From contig NZ_FQYP01000010.1 of NCBI RefSeq assembly GCF_900141785.1, positions 62,001 through 126,000 on the forward strand: DNA of 64,000 bases, in the 5' to 3' direction. The translations under genes were made by a program, and so were the position numbers. The notes below the pieces were generated by a model. The model saw only the letters and a list, made by a program, of their open reading frames with translations, was not told the origin of the DNA and searched no databases. The stretch comes from Aquimarina spongiae (GTDB lineage Bacteria > Bacteroidota > Bacteroidia > Flavobacteriales > Flavobacteriaceae). Shown here one piece after another: positions 7,741-16,805 of this stretch; the stretch's first letter is position 1, and every line of letters starts with the position of its first letter.

Positions 7741-8934
7741 TTATGCTAAAACTTCTTGTACTTTGTCCGCAGCTTCCTGAAATTGTACTGCACTTTGCAC
7801 ATCAAGACCACTATTATCTATTAATTCTTTTGCTATATCAGCATTTGTCCCTTGTAATCTTACAATGATAGGAACGTTGATTGCATCTCCCATGTTTTTA
7901 TAGGCATCTACCACCCCTTGAGCAACACGGTCACATCTTACAATACCACCAAAAATGTTGATCAATATTGCTTTTACATTTGGATCTTTCAAGATAATTC
8001 TGAAAGCTGTTTCTACACGTTTCGCATCAGCTGTACCTCCTACATCCAAGAAGTTTGCAGGTTCTCCTCCAGCTTGCTTGATCAAATCCATAGTAGCCAT
8101 TGCTAAACCAGCACCATTCACCATACAACCTACGTTTCCGTCCAGGTCTACATAGTTTAATCCTACTTCTTTAGCTTCAACCTCGATAGGATTTTCTTCA
8201 CGAATATCCCTCATGTCTACATAATTCTTATGTCTATACAATGCATTATCATCCAAAGTCACCTTTGCATCAACCGCCATGATCTTATCATCACTAGTCT
8301 TCAAAACAGGATTGATTTCGAATAAAGAAGCATCAGATTTCACATAAGCAGTATACAAAACCATTACAAACTTCACCATTTCCTTAAATGCTCCACCGCT
8401 TAAACCAAGGTTAAAAGCAACACGTCTTGCCTGGAAAGGCAAAATTCCAACAGAAGGATCAATCTCTTCAGTAAAAATTAAGTGTGGTGTTTCTTCAGCC
8501 ACAGTTTCGATATCCATACCACCTTCTGTAGAGTACATAATCATATTACGTCCAGTAGTACGATTCAGCAATACTGACATGTAGAATTCGTCTGGTTCGC
8601 TATCACCAGGGTAATACACATCTTCTGCCACAAGTACTTGATGTACTTTTTTACCTTCAGCAGAAGTTTGTGGAGTAATCAAGTTCATTCCTATGATTTG
8701 CTCTGCAATCTCTTCAACTTCCTTCAAATTTTTAGCAAGCTTTACTCCTCCACCTTTTCCTCGTCCACCTGCATGAACTTGAGCTTTAATAACATGCCAT
8801 CCAGTACCTGTTTCGGCAGTTAGTTGTTTTGCCGCAGCAACTGCTTCGTTTGCATTTTGAGCCACAATTCCTCTTTGGATACGTACTCCAAAACTGCTTA
8901 ATATCTCTTTACCCTGATATTCGTGTAAGTTCAT
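7741..8934 (-). CDS. sucC: Succinate-CoA ligase [ADP-forming] subunit beta
   Basis: 397 residues, the usual length. The TCA-cycle enzyme interconverts succinyl-CoA and succinate with substrate-level ATP formation; the beta subunit carries the ATP-grasp and nucleotide site. MNLHEYQGKEIL opens the ATP-grasp domain; GGRGKGGGVKLA (ATP-binding loop), DAKVTLDDNALYRH (Mg-binding acidic region) and the C-terminal GGIVRCDRVAQG of the ligase domain are all present. The alpha subunit gene sucD is not next to it, which is common in flavobacteria. It is transcribed alone between a terminator and a 141-base gap upstream. Confidence 0.98.
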   Translation of the reverse strand: MNLHEYQGKEILSSFGVRIQRGIVAQNANEAVAAAKQLTAETGTGWHVIKAQVHAGGRGKGGGVKLAKNLKEVEEIAEQIIGMNLITPQTSAEGKKVHQVLVAEDVYYPGDSEPDEFYMSVLLNRTTGRNMIMYSTEGGMDIETVAEETPHLIFTEEIDPSVGILPFQARRVAFNLGLSGGAFKEMVKFVMVLYTAYVKSDASLFEINPVLKTSDDKIMAVDAKVTLDDNALYRHKNYVDMRDIREENPIEVEAKEVGLNYVDLDGNVGCMVNGAGLAMATMDLIKQAGGEPANFLDVGGTADAKRVETAFRIILKDPNVKAILINIFGGIVRCDRVAQGVVDAYKNMGDAINVPIIVRLQGTNADIAKELIDNSGLDVQSAVQFQEAADKVQEVLA

Positions 8935-9075
8935 TTGTTCTTATTTATAACGTTTATCAACAGATCTTAATAGTAAATCAAGAGCTGTAAAAATTACCTT
9001 TTTTAAGGAGTTCCAAAAATAGGAAAAGTGAAGATATTGTGCCAATCTTTTTTAGAGTAAAAAAAAGAGAAAATA

Positions 9076-9711
9076 TCACATCTTAAAATCATCAAAATCC
9101 AACGGGTCAAAATTTTTAAAATGACCATTCATTTTGATCACCTCTTTGGCTCTATTCATCTCTCTTACAACGGGTATGGTAATTTTGAGATGACCTATCA
9201 AATAATTTAATCGCTCGAGTTCACTACGTAGCGTGAGCATGTGATATTCTTGATGCAAAGCCAAACCAACCTTATGAGCGACCTGATAACTTACAAAAGG
9301 AATATCAAAAACAGGAGGGTTATCAATTGTTAACTCCACGTAAAGGATCGCTATGTTTTTAAGTAATTCTTCCTGAAGTTCTTCGGCACTACCACTGTTA
9401 TCGTGAAGAAATTCTACTTCGCCTCCAGCATACAATTTACCAGGATACTCATGATAAAATTCTTTGATACGAAAAATTCGTTGCCCAATACAAACAACAT
9501 CTGTCTCTCCATTTGGATACCTTTTCGCAACTTTTTGCAATTTCACCTCTGTTCCGTATTCCAATTTTTTATCGATAAACGTCGGAACTCCAAAGGTGAT
9601 ACCTTCTTCTTCGCAATCTGCAATCAATTGCTGATATCTTTTTTCAAAAATATGTAGAGGTAGTCGTTCTCCAGGATAAACTACTAATTGTAAAGGAAAA
9701 AGAGGCAACAT
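9076..9711 (-). CDS. LON peptidase substrate-binding domain protein
   Basis: 211 residues, made almost wholly of a Lon N-terminal (LAN, PF02190) domain: LPLFPLQLVVYPGERLPLHI at residues 2-21 is the signature opening, followed by FEKRYQQLIADCEEEGITFG and the beta-rich EVKLQKVAKRYPNGETDVVC. The ATPase and Ser-Lys protease domains of Lon are absent, so it is not a protease. Such short proteins are widespread and cytoplasmic; their client is unknown. The neighbour lysA is divergent, with about 150 bases between the starts. Confidence 0.9.
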   Translation of the reverse strand: MLPLFPLQLVVYPGERLPLHIFEKRYQQLIADCEEEGITFGVPTFIDKKLEYGTEVKLQKVAKRYPNGETDVVCIGQRIFRIKEFYHEYPGKLYAGGEVEFLHDNSGSAEELQEELLKNIAILYVELTIDNPPVFDIPFVSYQVAHKVGLALHQEYHMLTLRSELERLNYLIGHLKITIPVVREMNRAKEVIKMNGHFKNFDPLDFDDFKM

Positions 9712-9864
9712 GATTTTTTTATTAAAATTACTAATTACTCTTCGTTATCCTGCTTAAACAGCCGTTAAAAATCTTAAAATCTACTTAAGCAATAGATTTT
9801 TTTGCAATCCCCTATCGATTTATATTTTTTTATTGATAATTTCGTAGGCTTAAATTGTGACGCA

Positions 9865-11094
9865 ATGACAAATGAACATTTATTAGCAGTAGCCAAAGAG
9901 CACGGGAGTCCAGTTTATGTGTATGACTCCGAAAAAATCATCGCACAGTACAACCGCCTTTCTAATGCCTTTAAGAAGGTCAAACGGGTAAAATTGAACT
10001 ATGCCGTAAAAGCCCTTTCTAATATTGCGATTCTAAAGCTAATAAATTCTTTGGGCGCAGGACTAGATACTGTTTCTATACAGGAGGTACAATTAGGATT
10101 GAAAGCAGGAGTAAAACCAGAAGATATTATTTTCACGCCTAATGGCGTTTCTTTACAAGAAATTGAGGAAGTATCTGCGCTAGGAGTACAAATCAACATC
10201 GATAATCTTTCTATTCTTGAGCAGTTCGGTTCTAAACACCCCAACACTCCGGTGTGTATCCGAATTAATCCTCATGTACTTGCAGGAGGAAACAGCAAAA
10301 TATCTGTGGGACATATCGATAGTAAATTTGGGATATCCATTCATCAAATCCCACATATCTTAAGAATCGTAGAAAACACCAATATGACTATCAACGGTAT
10401 CCATATGCATACAGGTAGTGATATTTTGGATGTTGAAGTATTTTTGTACGCCAGCGAAATTCTGTTTGAAACCGCAAGTAATTTCAAAGACTTAGATTTT
10501 ATTGATTTCGGAAGTGGATTTAAAGTACCTTATAAAGAAGGGGATATAGAAACCAATATCGAAGAGTTTGGAGAAAAACTAACAAAACGTTTCAATGCTT
10601 TTTGCAAGGAATATGGAAAAGAGTTGACGCTTGGTTTTGAACCAGGAAAATTCTTAGTAAGTGAAGCAGGTTACTTTTTAGCCAAAGTGAATGTTGTAAA
10701 ACAAACCACCTCAACAGTTTTTGCAGGGATCGATAGTGGATTTAATCATTTAATCCGACCGATGTTTTATAATTCTCACCACGAGATCGTTAATGTTTCT
10801 AATCCTGATGGAAGAGAGCGTTTTTATTCGGTTGTAGGATACATTTGCGAGACAGATACCTTTGCTACCAACAGAAGAATTTCTGAGATCACCGAAGGTG
10901 ATATCATTGCGTTTAAAAACGCAGGCGCTTACTGTTTTTCTATGGCCAGCAATTACAATTCTCGTTATCGACCAGCAGAAGTTTTATGGTATAATGGCGA
11001 AGCACATTTAATTCGTAAACGAGAAACTTTTGAAGATCTTACAAAGAATCAAGTGGATGTAGATTTATTTTCGGAAGTTACCGAATCCGCATAA
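9865..11094 (+). CDS. lysA: Diaminopimelate decarboxylase
   Basis: 409 residues from the ATG at 9865 (MTNEHLLAVAKEHGSPVYVY), the normal family start; the frame opens at a TTG 21 codons earlier but those residues are AT-rich leader. The enzyme is PLP-dependent, fold type III, decarboxylating meso-DAP to lysine. PLP Lys49 lies in NYAVKALSN; HMHTGSDI and the GSGFKVPYK glycine loop bind phosphate; EPGKFLVSEAGY and the late CETDTFA and AYCFSMASNYNSR contribute the active site across the dimer. It is monocistronic and ends at a strong terminator. Confidence 0.97.
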   Translation: MTNEHLLAVAKEHGSPVYVYDSEKIIAQYNRLSNAFKKVKRVKLNYAVKALSNIAILKLINSLGAGLDTVSIQEVQLGLKAGVKPEDIIFTPNGVSLQEIEEVSALGVQINIDNLSILEQFGSKHPNTPVCIRINPHVLAGGNSKISVGHIDSKFGISIHQIPHILRIVENTNMTINGIHMHTGSDILDVEVFLYASEILFETASNFKDLDFIDFGSGFKVPYKEGDIETNIEEFGEKLTKRFNAFCKEYGKELTLGFEPGKFLVSEAGYFLAKVNVVKQTTSTVFAGIDSGFNHLIRPMFYNSHHEIVNVSNPDGRERFYSVVGYICETDTFATNRRISEITEGDIIAFKNAGAYCFSMASNYNSRYRPAEVLWYNGEAHLIRKRETFEDLTKNQVDVDLFSEVTESA

Positions 11095-11119
11095 TCAATA
11101 AGTAGTGATATCAAAATAT

Positions 11120-11149
11120 AAAATGCGTCTTTGAAAGGCGCATTTTTTT
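11120..11149 (+). terminator. Intrinsic terminator of lysA
   Basis: Arms AAAATGCGTCTTT and AAAGGCGCATTTT pair along almost their whole length with one G-T wobble, followed by a run of seven T. The run overlaps the stop codon of the convergent amidohydrolase gene. Confidence 0.9.
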
Positions 11150-12713
11150 ATTCTCTAATCCCTGGTTGACGTATCGTAAAACCTTCCTTTTCTTTGGCCG
11201 TTTTTACCATTTCTTTCACATCTCCTAATAACGCTTTCGCATTGTAAATAATACCATCTTTAATTGTATACTTTACTCCGCCCACACGCACCACTTCATT
11301 TGCTTCAGTGAGTCGAATCGCCCCAGTACCATATAACACCTTAAAGTTTTTCAAAGGATTTTCTTCTACCACAACAAAGTCCGCATATTTTCCAACTTCC
11401 ACCGAACCAATTTTATCATCAAAACCCAAAGCCTCTGCCCCACTCAGTGTAGCTGCTCTAATGACTTCTAACGGATGAAATCCTGCTTCTCGTAACAATT
11501 CTAACTCTCTTACATATGCAAAGCCATACAGCTGAAATATAAATCCTGAATCAGACCCAACTGTTACTCTGCCTCCTCTATTTTTATATTCATTAATAAA
11601 AGTCATCCACAAACGGTAATTTTCTTTCCATGCCACTTCCTGTTCTGTCCCCCAATCGTGCCAATACGAGCCATGAGAAATTTTACTAGGTTGGTAGAAT
11701 CTCCACAATGAAGGCAAAGTATATTCTTCATGCCACTCAGCTCTGCGTGCCCTTTGCAAATCTCTACTAGCCTCATAAATATTGAAAGTAGGATCCAGTG
11801 TAAAATCCAAATCGATAAGTTCGTTCATCACTTGATTCCAATGGTCAGAATACGGCTCTGCAGCCTGCTTCCACAATTTACCAGCCTCTTCAAATCGATC
11901 TTGTTCATTCTGATAATTATAATCCAAAGGATAATGCTGTATCGTTTTATCATTAAAAAGAGCTTCAGGCAAGCCATACCAATGCTCCATACTTGTCAAA
12001 CCGGCTCGGGCAGAATGCAACACATTCCATCTTGCTACATCGGTTTGTGCATGATGACATGCAGAACGTAGCCCCAACTTTTTATTTTCATCCAAGGCAG
12101 CTTTCATAATTTCTGGTGCTGCTCCAAAAAACTTGATTCCATCAGCTCCTTTCTTAGCATTTTCTCTCACCCATTGCCTTGCCATTTCAGGAGTACTAAT
12201 AGGACTGTTACTACCTTGCCCAAAACCTGTATAAGCAAAAACTCTTGGCGCTACGATTTCGTTCTTCTCACTTTGGCGTTTCAGTTTCATGGTCCAATCC
12301 ACCCCTCGACCACTAGGCTCCCTAACTGTAGTTATGCCATGCGCCATCCATAACTTAAAAACATAATCCCAATCTGCTCCTTGCGCTTCACCTCCAATAT
12401 GACCATGCATGTCTACAAAACCAGGAAGCACATACATTCCATCTGCCTGTAATTCTCTACCACCCGCTTTTAATTTTGGTCGTTTTGCTTCATCAATAGC
12501 AACTCCAGGATATCCAACAACTATAACATCCTTAATGATATTTTTTTCTATAACAATATCTACTGGCCCTCGAGGAGGAGATCCATTTCCATTAATTAAA
12601 GTCGCTCCTCTAATAATTAGTTGAGAAAAAGGACCTTCCTGAAGGTCTTGAGCAAAAGAAGAAACTCCCGTAAAAAGAAGAATAATCCAAAAAAATAAGT
12701 ACTGCACTCGCAT
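11148..12713 (-). CDS. Secreted metal-dependent amidohydrolase
   Basis: 521 residues. A signal peptide (MRVQYLFFWIILLFTGVSSF, cleaved near residue 22) puts it in the periplasm or beyond. Amidohydrolase superfamily features: the N-terminal beta sandwich (LIIRGATLINGNG), then GFVDMHGHIG with metal ligands His103 and His105, a metal-bridging Lys candidate in DGIKFFGA, a His in ACHHAQTD, a further region SMEHWYG, and the catalytic Asp in VGSDSGFIFQ; the C-terminal SVEVGKYADFVVV completes the composite sandwich. The closest relatives are imidazolonepropionase/prolidase-like enzymes of Bacteroidota, but the substrate (peptide, cyclic amide or lactone) cannot be assigned. Confidence 0.9.
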   Translation of the reverse strand: MRVQYLFFWIILLFTGVSSFAQDLQEGPFSQLIIRGATLINGNGSPPRGPVDIVIEKNIIKDVIVVGYPGVAIDEAKRPKLKAGGRELQADGMYVLPGFVDMHGHIGGEAQGADWDYVFKLWMAHGITTVREPSGRGVDWTMKLKRQSEKNEIVAPRVFAYTGFGQGSNSPISTPEMARQWVRENAKKGADGIKFFGAAPEIMKAALDENKKLGLRSACHHAQTDVARWNVLHSARAGLTSMEHWYGLPEALFNDKTIQHYPLDYNYQNEQDRFEEAGKLWKQAAEPYSDHWNQVMNELIDLDFTLDPTFNIYEASRDLQRARRAEWHEEYTLPSLWRFYQPSKISHGSYWHDWGTEQEVAWKENYRLWMTFINEYKNRGGRVTVGSDSGFIFQLYGFAYVRELELLREAGFHPLEVIRAATLSGAEALGFDDKIGSVEVGKYADFVVVEENPLKNFKVLYGTGAIRLTEANEVVRVGGVKYTIKDGIIYNAKALLGDVKEMVKTAKEKEGFTIRQPGIRE

Positions 12714-12904
12714 ATTCGAAGATGAGTTATAGTTTGTGTTTCTTCAATAAACTTACAGAATTCATTTTTAAACTAAATATTCGCTGGGAATATTTTAACG
12801 AATTATAACCACACCCCTCTAAAAAACAATGCTTTAACAACAACATCAATTCATTTTAACACACTTTTTATTTATCTTTATTCGTATTCAAAACACAAGT
12901 TATC

Positions 12905-13417
12905 ATGCAAAAACTAGAATGGAACTCATTTATCAAAAAGATCTATATCAAAGCTACTAGCAGAACACTATATCACTTATGGGCAACCGAAGAAGGGATT
13001 ACTTCATGGTTTTTAAAAAAAGCTACTTATCAAAACCCTGATGGAAAAATACGAAACCCAACCGAACTCATTCAAAAAGGAGATACCTATACCTGGCAAT
13101 GGCACAATTGGAATGGTTCTGAAAGCGGAAAAGTTTTGGAAGCAAATGACAGGAATTACATAGAGATTTCTTTTGAGTCTTCGAAGGTTTCTGTTGAATT
13201 AGAGGAAAGAGAAGGTATCACATTAGTGACTCTGAGACAATTTAACATCCCTCTCGACGAAGAGAGCAAGCTCAACATACATCATGGCTGTAGTAATGGG
13301 TGGACATTTTGGATGGCAAACCTGAAGGCTTTTGTAGAGCATGGTATTCTGCTTAACGAAACAGAAATAGATCTAAGAAATCAAGAATTAGCGGGATTTC
13401 AATTTGTAAACATGTGA
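12905..13417 (+). CDS. SRPBCC/AHSA1-like protein
   Basis: 170 residues with the AHSA1 (activator of Hsp90 ATPase homologue 1-like, PF08327) pattern: IYIKATSRTLYHLWATEEGI near the start, SWFLKKA, then GDTYTWQWHNWNGSESGKV, and a C-terminal helix with HHGCSNGWTFWMANLKAFVE. The fold forms a deep hydrophobic pocket; in bacteria its ligands are mostly unknown, and the AHSA1 name does not imply an Hsp90 role. It is single, with an AT-rich 191-base leader region, and convergent with the DUF3820 gene. Confidence 0.9.
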   Translation: MQKLEWNSFIKKIYIKATSRTLYHLWATEEGITSWFLKKATYQNPDGKIRNPTELIQKGDTYTWQWHNWNGSESGKVLEANDRNYIEISFESSKVSVELEEREGITLVTLRQFNIPLDEESKLNIHHGCSNGWTFWMANLKAFVEHGILLNETEIDLRNQELAGFQFVNM

Positions 13418-13419
13418 TA

Positions 13420-13644
13420 TTACATATTTCTAATATTTCGTACCAAATATTCTAAACCGTTTACTTTAAGTTCGTAAACCGTTTGCATTTGTTGCCCGAG
13501 TTTTCCCTTTGGAAATCCTTTATTTTTATACCAAACAATATAATACTCCGGAAGGTCGATGAGATATCTATCTTTATATTTGCCAAAAGGCATTTTGGCA
13601 TTGGCTAAGGCTATCAGAAAGTCTTTTTGAAGTTGTGAGTTCAA
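13420..13644 (-). CDS. DUF3820 family protein (TTG start)
   Basis: 74 residues with the DUF3820 (PF12843) signature MPFGKYKDRYLIDLPEYYIVW, then NKGFPKGKLGQQM and NGLEYLVRNI. No in-frame ATG lies upstream of MPFGKYK before the stop codon at about 13676; the family normally has about 15 residues before this motif, so the TTG at 13644 (giving MNSQLQKDFLIALANAK) is the best start. The gene begins 36 bases after the DUF922 gene ends on the same strand, suggesting an operon. Function of the family is not established; the same FGK-x-KG element ends the DEDDh exonuclease at 57062-57841. Confidence 0.82.
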   Translation of the reverse strand: MNSQLQKDFLIALANAKMPFGKYKDRYLIDLPEYYIVWYKNKGFPKGKLGQQMQTVYELKVNGLEYLVRNIRNM

Positions 13645-13680
13645 GTATCGGTAAGTGTAGGCTAAAATTAAGATGGAATG

Positions 13681-14217
13681 TTATTCGTACTCGCGATAAA
13701 ACCACATTAAGGTTTCTACTTTTTTCTGCCACTTCTCTTGTGCCTCCTTATTTTTGGAATGTTCAGTCTCTTCATCATATCGTTCCTGCATATTAATTCT
13801 CATGCGTTCTACAAGCTTATACATTTTGTTTAAATCTCTACGTATGTTACCGCCTGCATCGTACTCTTTCAACCTCTTTCTCATGATTCTAGCATGAAGC
13901 TCTGATATATCGAAGTGCAATTGTTCATGAGACAGCAGATAATCTGACATTTGACCTCTTTTAACCCATGATAGGGAAGGATAGCAAAAACTATCTACTT
14001 GGTAATCTAATTCAATATCTCCTTTATCTTTCCCATAAGACCATTGATAGGTGATCCCCGTATTCACACTTGCATCAAAATGACTTGTGGAATGAGGTCT
14101 GCCTCTAAAATCAGACCAAGCCAGCTCGCTTCTTTCTGTGTACGAGAATTTCCCCACATAGCCATTATTGTTACCGGCAAAAAGTAAAAATAAAATAACA
14201 ATAAAGTTTTTCATCAT
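13681..14217 (-). CDS. DUF922-like secreted protein with an HExxH motif
   Basis: 178 residues from the ATG at 14217 (14214 is equally possible), opening with a signal peptide MMKNFIVILFLLFAGN. The body has SELAWSDFRGRP near residue 30 and the family's F-x-A-S-V-N-T-G-I strand, then SDYLLSHEQLHFDISELHAR, which contains HEQLH, a textbook HExxH zinc-protease motif with a further His a helix-turn later. A C-terminal charged helix follows. The DUF922 name is from memory of the pattern. A periplasmic zinc metallopeptidase is a fair inference; no substrate can be given. The DUF3820 gene lies 36 bases downstream. Confidence 0.8.
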   Translation of the reverse strand: MMKNFIVILFLLFAGNNNGYVGKFSYTERSELAWSDFRGRPHSTSHFDASVNTGITYQWSYGKDKGDIELDYQVDSFCYPSLSWVKRGQMSDYLLSHEQLHFDISELHARIMRKRLKEYDAGGNIRRDLNKMYKLVERMRINMQERYDEETEHSKNKEAQEKWQKKVETLMWFYREYE

Positions 14218-14577
14218 AATTGCAACAATTATGCCCAACCAAAGTTATACTTCTTCCGTTTTATACCGCTGAAGAGACAATATGGGGCAAATATTGCTTG
14301 CTCTGTATAAAACAGTCTTTTTGTGGATTCCAAAACACATCGTATTCCAATAATACTGTGCTTTTGAAATCTAATTTGGATAAATTTCCAATTGTATTCC
14401 TTACAATCAATTATAGTGCCAAGAACCTTAAAACAATCTGTGCGATCTCATCTAAGATAACCTTAACAGTATCAAATATATAAAAAAATACATTTTTTTT
14501 ACAGGGAAATTTTAATTTTTATTAAGAATCAAATAAAAATTTTCCAATTCGTACAAGTAACTATTTTGAAGATGAGG
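14218..14577. other. Intergenic region, no gene seen
   Basis: 360 bases of AT-rich sequence between the DUF922 gene start and the end of the LysM gene. It should contain the promoter for the DUF922/DUF3820 pair. I see no terminator hairpin, RNA gene or family-like frame; the one frame through it is of low-complexity composition. Confidence 0.6.
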
Positions 14578-16749
14578 TTATTCTACCACTTTGAGCTTCA
14601 AGTCATCTTCAAATTTTATAAGGTAAGTTGCTTTATTATAATATCCTCCTAAAGGCTTTTTTGCATAGTTAAATTTATTCTCTACATACTCGGTAGTTCC
14701 CTCAAAAGAAACAGCATGATAGACATCATCTGCCGTACCTAATCTCATAAGAACGTCATAAGCTATATCAAACCCACGCACTGCCCAATTATTAGGAAAC
14801 ACGCCATATCGCTCTTTGTACTTCTTTTCAAAATCAGACACCTTTTTAGTACTTCTTTCCCCTTCTCCTTCTTCATCATCAAACTCTTTATCCACAGATG
14901 GGTAATGCATATGCAGTTTGGATAAGTGCTCATTTTTAATATTATCATCATCAAAAGCACCGTTTTTGTCAGTAGTAAACAACGTTATTTTATGACTCTC
15001 TGCCTTGGCATTTAGCAAAGGAATAACATTACTAATCATAGCCACATCACTCGATTCTAGGAAAACCCAGTTTGGTTTATTTTTATCCAGCACTGCATCC
15101 AAACGAACAGCGTATAAATAATTCCCTTCTTCTATTTTTGCAACCTTAGCACCAGGGAATTTAGCGGTTAATTTCCCCTTAATTTCTTCGTACTTTTTAC
15201 CTTGTTGCACGATAAGAATAATATTTTTGTCGGTAGTATCTTTTTCTACGAAAGAAATTATTTTTTCCTGTAACATTTCGTTAGAAGGTCGAGTCTGAAA
15301 GAAATTGTCGTACAAACTTGATTCCCTTCTTGAAGCAGGAGAAAACACTGGAGTATTGTACTTTTTTAACTCTGCAGCTACTACCTCTAGGTTAGATTGA
15401 TACAAAGGACCAATGACTACATCGGTATCATCAAAATTATTTTCCTGTAAAATCCTTTTGACATGTACACCATTGTTATTCTTACGCGTATCGTATACAT
15501 TTAATTCTGTAGTAATTCCTCTAGTCTTTGCAGAATCAATCGCCATCAAAACGCCACTATATAGATCTAAAGAAATACGTAAGCTTTGTTTATTCTTTAA
15601 TTGTTCTTCTATTTCTTGCCTGGCATTCAAATCCAAGGTATCTACACTAAACGGAAGCATCACTGCAATTTTCTTAGGTTTAAAATTATACAGTTTACTG
15701 CTCAAATCTATATATCGCTCTCCTCTTATTGCATCTACACTTAAGGTATCTACCGGTTTTTGCTCTGGAATTGTAATTACCATTCCTGCTTTTAAACCAT
15801 CTTTGATATAAGGATTCATTTTTAACAGAGAATCTGCCGAAATATCCAACCTTCTTACCAAATTAAACATGGTTTCTTTTGGAGGTATTTCATATAATTG
15901 GAATCCAGGTTGCAAAGAATCTTTTAAAGAAACAAAAATGGTCGTAGGAACCGTAATCTCCATCCCAATTGGAAAATTAGGATCCATATTTGGGTTCATC
16001 TGCTCTAATTCACTCATGGTAATCCCATGACGTCTAGCAATACCAAATTTGGTTTCCTTAGGCTTTATAACATATTTTGTCGTTCTGGACAATCGAGAAT
16101 CAACACTATCTATTACGGCCTCCTGAACTTGTTTTTTCTCATAAACCGGTATTCTTAATTTGTCTTTCTTCTTAATTTGTTCAGAATACAATCGTTTATT
16201 GAATTTTTTAATATCCTCTACAGTGATATCGTATTTTTTTGCAATCCCGTACAAGGTTTCCTTTCTTTTTACCTTATGTGTAATGTACCGAACCACTTTT
16301 CTATCATCTGGATCCTCTGCCTTTAGACTATCCAAAATTTCTTGTTTATTGCCTTCGGTATTTTCAATGCTTGTTCCCTCTTTCTTTTCAGCTTTTCCTA
16401 CATTAAGAATTTGACCAACATTAATACCATTTACAGCTTCTGGATTAAGTAAATAGATAGTTTCGACAGTAATTTCATATTTCTTAGACAGGCTATACAC
16501 TGTATCACCCTGCTCAACCACATGAGTTTTGTATTCTTGATCATCTGTAATTGGGATAGCCAAAATCTCTCCTTCCTGAATACCATCTTTGGCTGTAGGA
16601 TTGATCTTGTAAATGGCTTCTGGAGTAGTATTATACTGCTTTGCTATTCTGTATACATTTTCTCCCTTTGCGACAGTATGACTCTTGTATTGTTGCGCAT
16701 ACGAAAACGCCACAAAAAACAGTAAAAAAATCAATAAATACTTTTTCAT
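14578..16749 (-). CDS. Five-LysM secreted protein with C-terminal binding-protein-like domain
   Basis: 723 residues with a signal peptide (MKKYLLIFLLFFVAFSYA). Five LysM modules occur at about 23-66, 74-117, 156-201, 225-268 and 284-328, each with the (H/E)xVxxGxTxYxIAKxYxIT...NP pattern. A linker follows, then at about 358-723 a domain starting KKIAVMLPFSVD with the alternating beta-alpha layout of type I periplasmic binding proteins (VVIGPLYQSNLEVVAAELKK; TPVFSPASRRESSLYDNFFQ; KYKERYGVFPNNWAVRGFDI). LysM anchors to peptidoglycan glycan; the C-terminal half looks like an amino-acid ABC binding protein but no transporter is adjacent. It lies 56 bases after guaA on the same strand. This guaA/LysM-BP pairing recurs in flavobacteria as I recall. 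Confidence 0.9.
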   Translation of the reverse strand: MKKYLLIFLLFFVAFSYAQQYKSHTVAKGENVYRIAKQYNTTPEAIYKINPTAKDGIQEGEILAIPITDDQEYKTHVVEQGDTVYSLSKKYEITVETIYLLNPEAVNGINVGQILNVGKAEKKEGTSIENTEGNKQEILDSLKAEDPDDRKVVRYITHKVKRKETLYGIAKKYDITVEDIKKFNKRLYSEQIKKKDKLRIPVYEKKQVQEAVIDSVDSRLSRTTKYVIKPKETKFGIARRHGITMSELEQMNPNMDPNFPIGMEITVPTTIFVSLKDSLQPGFQLYEIPPKETMFNLVRRLDISADSLLKMNPYIKDGLKAGMVITIPEQKPVDTLSVDAIRGERYIDLSSKLYNFKPKKIAVMLPFSVDTLDLNARQEIEEQLKNKQSLRISLDLYSGVLMAIDSAKTRGITTELNVYDTRKNNNGVHVKRILQENNFDDTDVVIGPLYQSNLEVVAAELKKYNTPVFSPASRRESSLYDNFFQTRPSNEMLQEKIISFVEKDTTDKNIILIVQQGKKYEEIKGKLTAKFPGAKVAKIEEGNYLYAVRLDAVLDKNKPNWVFLESSDVAMISNVIPLLNAKAESHKITLFTTDKNGAFDDDNIKNEHLSKLHMHYPSVDKEFDDEEGEGERSTKKVSDFEKKYKERYGVFPNNWAVRGFDIAYDVLMRLGTADDVYHAVSFEGTTEYVENKFNYAKKPLGGYYNKATYLIKFEDDLKLKVVE

Positions 16750-16805
16750 CTAAACTTATCTTTTGTTTCCCAATTTCAAAAAACCGGAGTATTATAGTAT
16801 CGTTC

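Noticed and set aside
11730-12071. 113-codon plus-strand frame
   Set aside because: It lies opposite the amidohydrolase core with catalytic motifs; composition is that of an antisense frame.
15413-15811. 132-codon plus-strand frame
   Set aside because: Antisense of the LysM/binding-protein gene; no family pattern.
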